Below, in pieces: positions 1-7,167 of a stretch of 64,000 nucleotides of DNA. The stretch is from Nocardia colli (GTDB taxonomy: Bacteria; Actinomycetota; Actinomycetes; Mycobacteriales; Mycobacteriaceae), in NCBI RefSeq assembly GCF_008704205.1, contig NZ_VXLC01000008.1, positions 124,001 to 188,000 on the forward strand, given 5' to 3'. How positions within the stretch are numbered: the stretch's first letter is position 1; each line of letters begins with the position of its first letter. Position numbers and translations under genes: made by a program. The notes beneath the pieces were generated by a model. That model ran no database searches. It saw only the letters and a program-made list of their open reading frames with translations, and was not told the DNA's origin.

Positions 1-765
1 GCGGAGGCGATCGGCCGACACGCCTACCCGTACGCGGTCGACGTCTCAGACGATTCGGCCATGACCGCCTTCGCCGCCGAAGTACATGAAGCGCACGGCG
101 ACCCGTCCGTGCTGGTCAACAATGCCGGCTACACCACGGCCGGTCCGTTCCTCGGGCACAGCGTCGAGGACTGGGACCGGATCATGGGCGTGAACTTCTG
201 GGGCGTGGTGCACGGCAGCCGCCTGTTCGGGCGGCAGATGCTCGACGCGGGCCACGGCGGGCGGATACTGAACGTGACCTCACCGGCGGCGGTGCTGCCG
301 ATTCCGCTCAGCACCGCGTACTGCACGAGCAAGGCGGCCGCGCAGATGCTCACCGAATGCTTGCGCTTGGAGTTCGCCGGCACCGGCGTCGGCGTCACGG
401 CGGTGCTGCCCGCGTTCATCAACACCGGGTTCTATCCGAACGCGCAGATCGTCGGTCTCGACGAAGAGCAGGGCGTCCGCGGCCGGAACATCTCGGTGCT
501 GGCCGCCGGTCTGGTGGCGCGCAGCCCGGAGACGGTGGCGCGCAATATCGTTCGCATCGCCGGTCGCAATCCCGCGATCGCGCCGACCCCGTTCGAGGCG
601 CGGGTCGCCTGCGCGGCGGGCCGGGTTTCCCCCGCGGGCGCGCGCCTCGCCGCCCGGTTCATGGACATCGAAGGACTGCTGGGCACGGCCGAGCGATTCG
701 TCCCCGACGCGATCCTGCGTCGCCTCGACGCCGCGGCCGCCCGCGCTGTCGCAGCTCGCGACTAG
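1..765 (+). CDS. Short-chain dehydrogenase/reductase, 5' end outside window
   Basis: NAD(P)-dependent oxidoreductase of the classical SDR family. The reading frame is open from base 1, so the Rossmann glycine motif lies upstream of the window. Visible landmarks are the NNAG motif, a catalytic Ser in 'NVTSPAA' and the active-site YCTSK (YxxxK). The C-terminal part (about 100 residues after the active site) is longer than in minimal SDRs and resembles the mycobacterial SDR subgroup that sits beside Baeyer-Villiger-type monooxygenases. It ends with TAG at 763-765, 47 bp before the flavin monooxygenase gene, so the two are probably co-transcribed. The substrate cannot be told from sequence. Confidence 0.9.
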   Translation, partial: AEAIGRHAYPYAVDVSDDSAMTAFAAEVHEAHGDPSVLVNNAGYTTAGPFLGHSVEDWDRIMGVNFWGVVHGSRLFGRQMLDAGHGGRILNVTSPAAVLPIPLSTAYCTSKAAAQMLTECLRLEFAGTGVGVTAVLPAFINTGFYPNAQIVGLDEEQGVRGRNISVLAAGLVARSPETVARNIVRIAGRNPAIAPTPFEARVACAAGRVSPAGARLAARFMDIEGLLGTAERFVPDAILRRLDAAAARAVAARD

Positions 766-812
766 CAACGAGTTCGACTGTCCCATCCCCTGTTTCGAGG
801 AAGTAGATCGAT

Positions 813-2375
813 ATGCCGAACAGCTCTGGCGAACCGACCCCGGACCACGAGGTGCTCATCATCGGGGCCGGTTTCGGCGGCGTCGCCACCGCGATCGAAC
901 TGCGCCGGGCCGGAATTCACGATTTCCTGCTGATCGAGAAGCACGACGGCATCGGCGGCACCTGGCACATCAACACCTATCCCGGTCTGGCCGTGGATAT
1001 TCCGGCGATCTTCTACAGTCTGTCCCGCATGCCGTTCACCACGTCGAGCCGGTTCTTTCCGCCGGGTCACGAGATCAAGCAGTACATCGAGGGCGTTGTC
1101 GACGCCTATGGCCTGCGCCCGAAGATCCGACTGAACACCCGGGTCACCGCGGCCAGGTGGGACGAGGAAGCTCATCTGTGGCGCGGCACGCTCGACAACG
1201 GTGAGGAGCTGACCGCCCGATTCGTCGTCGGCGCGCTGGGAATTCTCGAAGAGCCGAAACTGCCGGACATCCCCGGCGTGCAGACCTTCGCGGGTAAATC
1301 GGTGCACACCGCCCGCTGGGACCACGACTACGACTACGCGGGCAAGCGCATAGCGGTCATCGGCACGGGCGCGACGGCGCTGCAACTGATTCCGGAGCTG
1401 GCGAAGATCGCCGGCCATCTCACCGTGTTCCAGCGCACCCCGATCTGGTTGGCGCCCAAGCCCGACTTCCGCATCGACTGGGGGCTCGACCGGTTCCTCG
1501 GCCGGGTCACCCCGGTGCGCAAGGCGATCCGGGCGGGCATCGCCGCCGGCATCGATGTCGGGCTGGTCGGCGGCCTGCTGTCGATGCGCCGGATGCCGCA
1601 GTTCATGCCCTACCTCACCCGCGCGGGCGGGGCGCTGTACCGGGCCTGGCTGCGCGATCCGGAACTGGCCGAAAAGCTCACGCCCACCTATGCGCCGGGC
1701 TGCAAGCGGCCGTCGATGTCCAACGACTACTTCAAGACTTTCAAGCAGAAGGACCGCGTCGCGCTGATCACCGAGAAGATCGAACGGATCACCGAATCCG
1801 GGGTGATCACCGCCGACGGCGTCGAGCACGAGATCGATGTGCTGGTGTGCGCCACCGGTTTCCGGGTGTGCGAGCGCGGGTTCTCCCCTGTTTTCAGCGT
1901 TTACGGCGAATCCGGCGAAGAACTCGGCGACTACTGGCACGAGCACAACTACCACGCCTACCAGGGAGTCAGCGTGGCCAACTGGCCCAACCTGTTCCTG
2001 GTCGGCTGCGGGCCGAACACGATCATCCCCAGCTCGATCCTGGTCACCATCGAGAACAACGCGGCCCACGCGCGCCGGGCCATCGTCGAAGCCCGGAAGC
2101 GAAACGCGACCAAGGTCGACGTCACCAAACAGGCCTACGACGATTTCGCCGAATTCTGCCTGCGCCGCACCGAGGGATCGATGTGGGTCACCGAACCCTG
2201 CGCCGGCTCCAACACCTACTACGTCAATTACCAAGGCCAGCTGGCCATCCGGCCCACCACCGGAATGAACCAGTGGTGGGGCAACCGGCACTTCCCGTTC
2301 CGCGATTACACCTTCAGCACGCGCCTGCCGCGCCCGGTCGCCGCTGCGCTGCCGGAGGCGGTCGCCGTCTCCTGA
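813..2375 (+). CDS. Flavin-containing / Baeyer-Villiger-type monooxygenase
   Basis: A 520-residue FAD- and NADPH-dependent monooxygenase. The N-terminus has the FAD dinucleotide-binding motif (GAGFGG, residues about 18-23). A GxWxxNxYPG-like stretch (GGTWHINTYPG) follows, then a second Rossmann motif (GTGATA) near residue 185 for NADPH and an ATG motif ('VCATGF') near residue 347. The order and length match class B monooxygenases that insert oxygen next to ketones or hydroxylate lipophilic substrates. It follows an SDR gene, a common arrangement for oxidising an alcohol and then the resulting ketone. The start ATG is preceded by GAGGAAG. The substrate is unknown. Confidence 0.92.
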   Translation: MPNSSGEPTPDHEVLIIGAGFGGVATAIELRRAGIHDFLLIEKHDGIGGTWHINTYPGLAVDIPAIFYSLSRMPFTTSSRFFPPGHEIKQYIEGVVDAYGLRPKIRLNTRVTAARWDEEAHLWRGTLDNGEELTARFVVGALGILEEPKLPDIPGVQTFAGKSVHTARWDHDYDYAGKRIAVIGTGATALQLIPELAKIAGHLTVFQRTPIWLAPKPDFRIDWGLDRFLGRVTPVRKAIRAGIAAGIDVGLVGGLLSMRRMPQFMPYLTRAGGALYRAWLRDPELAEKLTPTYAPGCKRPSMSNDYFKTFKQKDRVALITEKIERITESGVITADGVEHEIDVLVCATGFRVCERGFSPVFSVYGESGEELGDYWHEHNYHAYQGVSVANWPNLFLVGCGPNTIIPSSILVTIENNAAHARRAIVEARKRNATKVDVTKQAYDDFAEFCLRRTEGSMWVTEPCAGSNTYYVNYQGQLAIRPTTGMNQWWGNRHFPFRDYTFSTRLPRPVAAALPEAVAVS

Positions 2376-2378
2376 GCG

Positions 2379-2801
2379 TCAGGAAGCGCTGCCGGTGGAC
2401 GGGCGCGACCGCCGCCATTCGCAGCGGTCGTGGTCGGCGTCGGGACGGTCCGCGCCGTTGCGAGCACAGCCCTCGGCGGTGTAGCCGTCCCGGTCGTAGC
2501 CGGATCTGTCGTAACCCCACCGGTTGTAGCCGAAGCGGTTGTAGCCGAATCGGTCGTAACCGAAGACGTCGTAGCCGTCCGCCCCGTAGCGATCATCGCC
2601 GGGACGATCATGGCCGGGGCGATGGTGCGGACCGGTGGCGAGCGTGCCGTCCGGGTTTGTGCAGCCGACCTCGGACGGCGTGTGGCACGGGATGGCGGAC
2701 GCCGCCGGAATGATGACCGCGGCGGGCGCCAAGGCCAGAGTCGCGGCGACCACGGTCCGTACCAGGACCCGTCTGGCCCCACCGGAAAGCACACTGTTCA
2801 T
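2379..2801 (-). CDS. Secreted protein with tandem GY(D/N)R pentapeptide repeats
   Basis: A 140-residue predicted exported protein. I chose the ATG at 2801 because AAGAGG lies just upstream and a Sec signal peptide follows at once (positive start, hydrophobic core, cleavage near ASAIP). The longest open frame starts 81 codons earlier but is arginine-rich and unlike a protein start. The mature part has a short Cys-containing head (CHTPSEVGC), then a run of aromatic five-residue units of the form (F/W/S/D)GY(D/N)R repeated about six times, and a Cys-containing tail. No family was recognised. It converges with the monooxygenase gene, and their stops are 3 bp apart. Confidence 0.7.
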   Translation of the reverse strand: MNSVLSGGARRVLVRTVVAATLALAPAAVIIPAASAIPCHTPSEVGCTNPDGTLATGPHHRPGHDRPGDDRYGADGYDVFGYDRFGYNRFGYNRWGYDRSGYDRDGYTAEGCARNGADRPDADHDRCEWRRSRPSTGSAS

Positions 2802-3068
2802 CCATCGACCTCTTGTCCACCGGGAACGCGCACATCGCGTTCGAAAATTGCGAAAACCCTTCCCGCCGGAAGTTTTTCCGGTCACAGGCGGGTTTCTAAT
2901 GCATTGGCTTGCAGTGGTTTTCAGTTCGCCAGCGCTATACGTTGAAAATATCCGAAACGAATCTGTCTCCGCCTCAGGGGAATCCCCCATTTCGTCATCC
3001 GTCGGTGGACGTACTCTTCCCGATGAATCGCGCGGCCAGCACACCGTTTTGCCCTCCGTCCGCTATTG

Positions 3069-3082
3069 CGACCGATCGGTCG
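3069..3082. promoter_or_regulatory. Perfect 14-bp palindrome, probable TetR operator
   Basis: CGACCGATCGGTCG is its own reverse complement and lies 26 bp upstream of the TetR start at 3108. The CCGATCGG core is shared with the palindrome at 8919-8934, and position and symmetry fit autoregulation by the adjacent TetR protein. Confidence 0.6.
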
Positions 3083-3107
3083 GACTTATTGCGATAGGAT
3101 GATCCAC

Positions 3108-3752
3108 ATGACGAACAGGCACCCCGCCGACGGGCGCCGAGCACGCGGCGACCGGTCCAGAACGGCGGTCCTCGACGCGGTGGTCTCGATGGCCTCCGTC
3201 GCGGGACTCGGCGCGCTGAGCATGGGTCAGGTCGCCGCCGAGGCAGGGGTGAGCAAGTCCGGGCTGTTCTCGCTCTGGCGGGACAAGGAAGAGCTGCAAC
3301 TGGCGGCCATCGACCGCGCCCGCGCGCAGTGGGCCGAGCGGGTGGTCGCGCCCGCGCTCGCGGCCCCGGCCGGCGTGCCCCAGCTGTGGGCGCTGCACGA
3401 ATCGCGCCTGGCGTTCTATACCGACCTGGTGCTGCCCGGCGGCTGCTTCTTCGTGGCCATCCAGCACGAGTTCGACGACCAGCCCGGCGCGGTGCACGAC
3501 CGGCTCGTCGCTCTGGCCACCGAGTGGGATGCGTTCGTGCACTCCATCATTCGCACCGCGCTCGACACCGGCCAGCTGCGCCCGGACACCGACCCCGGCG
3601 TCCTCGCCTTCGAACTCGACGCCCTCGGCTACGCCGCCGTCAGCCGCGCCCGCCTGCTCGAGCACGACGCCACCTTCGCTCAAGCGCGGGCAGCCATGCT
3701 CGGACGACTGCGGGCCTACAGCACCGATCCGTCGATCCTCCCCCGATCCTGA
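3108..3752 (+). CDS. TetR-family transcriptional regulator
   Basis: A 214-residue regulator. The N-terminal helix-turn-helix spans about residues 20-65 and includes 'VAAEAGVSKSGLFSLWRDKEEL', here cut to its core AGVSKSGLF, typical of TetR recognition helices. The C-terminal half is the ligand-binding domain, with a CFF segment seen in the YcdC/TetR_C-type subgroup. I prefer the ATG at 3108 over the TTG at 3066 because the TTG start would place the operator palindrome inside the gene. The neighbouring SDR/monooxygenase operon is the obvious target, but only autoregulation is suggested by the visible operator. Confidence 0.88.
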   Translation: MTNRHPADGRRARGDRSRTAVLDAVVSMASVAGLGALSMGQVAAEAGVSKSGLFSLWRDKEELQLAAIDRARAQWAERVVAPALAAPAGVPQLWALHESRLAFYTDLVLPGGCFFVAIQHEFDDQPGAVHDRLVALATEWDAFVHSIIRTALDTGQLRPDTDPGVLAFELDALGYAAVSRARLLEHDATFAQARAAMLGRLRAYSTDPSILPRS

Positions 3753-3949
3753 TCTCCAGACCGCCGACTGCGTCCGCCTGGAACTGATGGGTCGGCCCGG
3801 GCCTGGCGCTTCACCTGAGCGGCAGCGCGGACGACTATCTGCGCAGTCTGCGGACACTCGGGTAGCCGCTCGATCGATGCGCCACCGCGAGGGCGTATGT
3901 TCGAGAGGTAATTTCCCTGCCGCGAATAGGCAGAAGGGGTGGTGCGAGG

Positions 3950-4309
3950 GTGCAGGCCGAGCCAGCGAGACCCGCCGATCGGGTTCCCGTCATAGCGCCG
4001 GATTCGACCAGGTTGCATACGTTTTCGACCAGTAGACCGCCGGGTCTGCGCTGCGTGGGTCAGGTCGACCTCGCCACGCATGACGCGTGGGAAACCGCAC
4101 TCGCCGAACTACCCGTGGCTCCGGACATCCATTTGGAGTTGTCCGAGCTCACATTCATCGACACGCACGGCACCCTGATACTGGTAGAAGCCACGAATCA
4201 GGCGGCGAAGGGGCGCCGGGTCGTGCTGCACAACCCGCCCGTGACGCTGGTCCGCATCCTGGAGCTGTTCTGGCCGTCGCTCCCGACAATCGAGGTAGAC
4301 CGCGCATGA
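3950..4309 (+). CDS. STAS-domain anti-anti-sigma factor
   Basis: A 119-residue single-domain protein of the SpoIIAA/RsbV type. The diagnostic loop reads 'LTFIDTHGT', where the residue after FID, normally the phosphorylatable Ser or Thr, is Thr. The GTG start at 3950 follows an AGAAGGGG stretch. It ends with an ATGA overlap into the next gene, which carries a HATPase_c domain, so the pair probably works as partner-switching antagonist and kinase controlling an alternative sigma factor. The sigma factor itself is not adjacent. Confidence 0.85.
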   Translation: MQAEPARPADRVPVIAPDSTRLHTFSTSRPPGLRCVGQVDLATHDAWETALAELPVAPDIHLELSELTFIDTHGTLILVEATNQAAKGRRVVLHNPPVTLVRILELFWPSLPTIEVDRA

Positions 4310-5253
4310 CCGTCACCACCGCCGGACCACCCGCCGCCGATCCCTTCTCGCACCCGGCGCTGTTCTACAGCAACACCGAGGAGTACCTGGCGGGCACTGT
4401 CGGGTTCATCCGCAAGGGCTTGGCCAACGACGAACCGGTCGCGGTCTCGGTCCCCGGACCGAACCTGGAGCTGATCCGCGCCGAGCTCGGCGCCGACGCC
4501 GACGCGGTCCGGCTGATGGACATGACCGTCGAAGGCCGCAATCCCGGTCGCATCATTCCGGGTGTGCTGCGCGCGTTCGCCGACACCCACCCGACCGGCC
4601 GGGTGCGGATCATCGGCGAACCGATCTGGGCCGGGCGTTCCGCGACGGAGTATCCGGCGTGCGTCCAGCACGAGGCGCTGATCAATGCCGCGTTCACCGG
4701 TCGCGAGGTCACCATCCTGTGCCCGTACGACACCGAACGCCTCGACCCGACCGTCCTGGTAGACGCGCACACGACCCATCCGACGCTGATCGACAGCGAC
4801 GGCGAACGCCCGAGCGGCGCGTACGATCCCGACCGCATCTTCGCCTCCTACAACAAGCCCCTGGCGCCGCCGCCGGCGATCGCGCAGGTGCTCGCCTTCG
4901 ATGCCGGCACGCTCACCGAGGCCAGGCACCGCGCGGGCGAGTTCGGCAAGCGGGCGGGCATGCTCGACGACCGCGTCATCGATCTGGAACTGGTCATCGC
5001 GGAAACCATCACCAATTCGGTGGTGCACGGCGGCGGCCGCGGCTCGCTGGCGCTCTGGCTCGAAGGCAGGCAACTGCGCGCGCAGGTCCGCGATGCCGGC
5101 CACATCACCAATCCCCTCGCGGGCCGGCTCCCCCCGCAGCCGTTCCAATTCGGCGGCCGCGGACTGCTTTTGGTGAACCACCTCTCCGACCTGGTCCGCA
5201 TCCACACCGGCGTGCACGGCACCACCATCCAGATGGATCTGCGCCTGGCCTGA
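4306..5253 (+). CDS. MEDS-domain / HATPase_c anti-sigma regulatory kinase
   Basis: A 315-residue protein. The first ~170 residues match the MEDS (methanogen/methylotroph DcmR sensory) fold, with the characteristic 'HPALFY' opening and the later 'CPYDTERL' element. The last ~120 residues are an RsbW-like GHKL ATPase: an N-box region 'LVIAETITNSVVHG' and a G-box 'GGRGLLLV'. There is no histidine phosphoacceptor domain, so it should phosphorylate a STAS partner and not itself. The start ATG overlaps the stop of the STAS gene by four bases, implying translational coupling. The combination links ligand or redox sensing to sigma-factor control. Confidence 0.85.
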   Translation: MTVTTAGPPAADPFSHPALFYSNTEEYLAGTVGFIRKGLANDEPVAVSVPGPNLELIRAELGADADAVRLMDMTVEGRNPGRIIPGVLRAFADTHPTGRVRIIGEPIWAGRSATEYPACVQHEALINAAFTGREVTILCPYDTERLDPTVLVDAHTTHPTLIDSDGERPSGAYDPDRIFASYNKPLAPPPAIAQVLAFDAGTLTEARHRAGEFGKRAGMLDDRVIDLELVIAETITNSVVHGGGRGSLALWLEGRQLRAQVRDAGHITNPLAGRLPPQPFQFGGRGLLLVNHLSDLVRIHTGVHGTTIQMDLRLA

Positions 5254-5300
5254 GTGGCCGAAGCCGGGCGTGGCACGCGACGGTCGTGCTACGAAACATC

Positions 5301-6074
5301 ATGACCACGTTCGTAGATATCTCCGTCCCGCTGCGATCCGGCATCACCTCCGACCCGCCGGGCCTGCGCCCGGAGATCGAATACCTGGACCACAACGACA
5401 CCGTGGCCGACATGCTCGCCATGTTCCCCGGCGCCGGACCCGAAGTCCTGCCCGACGGCGAAGGCTGGGCCCTGGAATGGATCCGGCTGACCACCCACTG
5501 CGGCACCCACCTGGACGCGCCGTACCACTACGCCTCCACCATGGACAACGGGCAGCGCGCGATCACCATCGACGAGGTGCCGCTGGAGTGGTGTTTCCAG
5601 CCCGGCGTGAAGCTGGACTTCCGCGCCCTGCCCGACGGATACGTGGCGACCCCCGACGATGTCGATGCCGAACTGGCCCGGATCGGGCACACGCTCAGCC
5701 CGCTGGAGATCGTCATCATCAACACCAGCGCGGGCACCCGCTACGGCGAGGACGACTACCTCACCCGCGGCTGCGGCATGGGCCGGGACGCGACATTGCA
5801 CCTACTCCGGCAAGGCATTCGAGTCACCGGCACCGACGCGTGGAGCTGGGACGCGCCGTTCGGTTACACCGCGCGCCGGTTCGCCGAGACCGGGGACGGC
5901 TCGATCATCTGGGAAGGACATAAGGCGGGGCGCGATATCGGCTACTGCCACCTGGAGAAGCTGCACAACCTGGAAGCGTTGCCCGCCACCGGATTCCGGA
6001 TCTCCTGCTTCCCGCACAAGATCCACGCCGCGTCCGCGGGGTGGACCAGGGCGGTGGCGATCATCGAGGACTGA
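5301..6074 (+). CDS. Cyclase-family (kynurenine formamidase-like) metal hydrolase
   Basis: A 257-residue member of the cyclase family PF04199. The metal-binding motif HxGTHxDxPxH is present as 'HCGTHLDAPYH' near residue 66. A later 'HKAGRDIGYCHLEKL' segment supplies the conserved His/Glu region near residues 209-223. Members hydrolyse formylkynurenine, isatin or related amides, or act in polyketide cyclisation. The substrate here is unknown. It lies 47 bp after the sigma-regulator pair with no evident functional link and converges on the crotonase remnant. Confidence 0.85.
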   Translation: MTTFVDISVPLRSGITSDPPGLRPEIEYLDHNDTVADMLAMFPGAGPEVLPDGEGWALEWIRLTTHCGTHLDAPYHYASTMDNGQRAITIDEVPLEWCFQPGVKLDFRALPDGYVATPDDVDAELARIGHTLSPLEIVIINTSAGTRYGEDDYLTRGCGMGRDATLHLLRQGIRVTGTDAWSWDAPFGYTARRFAETGDGSIIWEGHKAGRDIGYCHLEKLHNLEALPATGFRISCFPHKIHAASAGWTRAVAIIED

Positions 6075-6099
6075 CCGCTCGAAAAGCCTTCCGGCGCTG

Positions 6100-6558
6100 T
6101 CACTTACCGGTGAAGTTCGTCTTCCGCCGCTCGAGGAACGACTGAATGCCCTCCGCGCCGTCGGCCGTCGCGAAGAGCTTGGTGACGTCGCCCACGAGAT
6201 GTTCGGCCGCGGCGGCGTTGCCTTCGTCGCGGGCGCGGTGCGCGGAGGCGAGGATGGTGCGCACACCCAATGGCGCTGAGTCCTAGGCGATTTCGGTGGC
6301 CAGGGCGCGTGCCGCGGCGAGCGCCGTCGCGGCATCCGGGGTGATCTGCTGGATCAGGCCGATGCGGTGAGCCTCGGCGGCGTCGAACTCGGCGCCGGTG
6401 AGGACCCAGCGCATCGCGTTGCCCCAGCCCGCTTCCCGCCAGAACCGCAGGGTCGCGCCGCCGAACGGATAGATGCCGCGCCGGACCTCCAGCTGACTGA
6501 ACCGGGTGCCCTCGGCGGCGATCCGGACGTCGGCGGCCAGCAGCAGCTCGATGCCGAT
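6100..6558 (-). pseudogene. Enoyl-CoA hydratase (crotonase) C-terminal remnant with internal TAG
   Basis: Translation of this strand gives the C-terminal ~150 residues of a crotonase: IELLLAADVRIAA, then RGIYPFGGATLRF, WGNAMRWVLTG and AEAHRIGLIQ, ending LERRKTNFTGK and TGA at 6102-6100. The N-terminal ~100 residues, including the first half of the oxyanion hole, are missing. The frame continues directly from the stop codon of the upstream TetR gene (TGA 6561-6559). A TAG at 6285-6283 interrupts the frame where relatives have sense codons. The gene was probably truncated by a deletion that joined it to the TetR gene. Because a CUA-anticodon tRNA exists in this window, read-through of that TAG is conceivable, but the missing N-terminus argues for decay. 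Confidence 0.85.
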
Positions 6559-7167
6559 TCAGCTCTCCGCCATCAGCCGTTCGAGCAGGCCGGCCGCGTA
6601 CTCGATCCGCGCATCCTCCAGTTCGGGCCTCGGATAGGTGGAACGGAAGATCGCCTCGCCGTCGAACATGTGCACCACCGAGGTGGCCAGCAGTCGGGCC
6701 ACCTCGACCGGGAGAGCTGGGGTCAGTGCCGCCACCGCGACCCGCTCGACGTCGTCGAGCAGCGCGGTCGCCACCGGGGCGAGCCTGGCCCGCAGTTCCG
6801 GCTCGGTGCGCGCGGCGACCAGCAGCTCGAACCAGACCGTGTTGGTCTCCTGCCGGATCTGATTGCGGGCCCGATGCAGGATATGGGTCATGTTCAGCGG
6901 CTCATCGGTGTTGTCGCGGGCGCGAATATTCTCGAACGCGAGCATGTGCCTGCGGCCGACCTCTTCGGCGGCGGCCACCACCAGATCGGTGCGCGAGTCG
7001 AAGTGCCGGAAGATGCCCCCCTTGGATACCCCGGCCCGGCGGCTGATCTCGCCGAGCGAGGCATTGTGATAGCCGACCTCGGAGATGGCCTCGATGGTGG
7101 CCTCGACGAGCTTGCCGATGGTGGCGGCGCGGCGCTGGGCTTGGGTTCGGCGCGGTGGCGCGGTCAC
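6559..7167 (-). CDS. TetR-family transcriptional regulator
   Basis: A 202-residue regulator with a canonical N-terminal HTH, including 'EISRRAGVSKGGIFRHF' around residues 41-57, followed by a helical ligand domain. Its ATG at 7167 overlaps the stop of the amidohydrolase gene by four bases, so the two are one transcript. The palindrome at 8919-8934, just ahead of that transcript, is its likely operator. Its own stop is immediately followed in frame by the crotonase remnant, marking a deletion junction, so the extreme C-terminus may not be ancestral. Confidence 0.9.
   Translation of the reverse strand: MTAPPRRTQAQRRAATIGKLVEATIEAISEVGYHNASLGEISRRAGVSKGGIFRHFDSRTDLVVAAAEEVGRRHMLAFENIRARDNTDEPLNMTHILHRARNQIRQETNTVWFELLVAARTEPELRARLAPVATALLDDVERVAVAALTPALPVEVARLLATSVVHMFDGEAIFRSTYPRPELEDARIEYAAGLLERLMAES

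Noticed and set aside
762..2291. 509-codon minus-strand frame opposite the monooxygenase
   Set aside because: It is an antisense shadow of the plus-strand gene, rich in Arg/Asp/Val, with no domain and no start site.
2430..2945. 171-codon Val-rich plus-strand frame
   Set aside because: The Val/Ala pattern arises from reading the GY(D/N)R repeat DNA on the opposite strand. It has no binding site.
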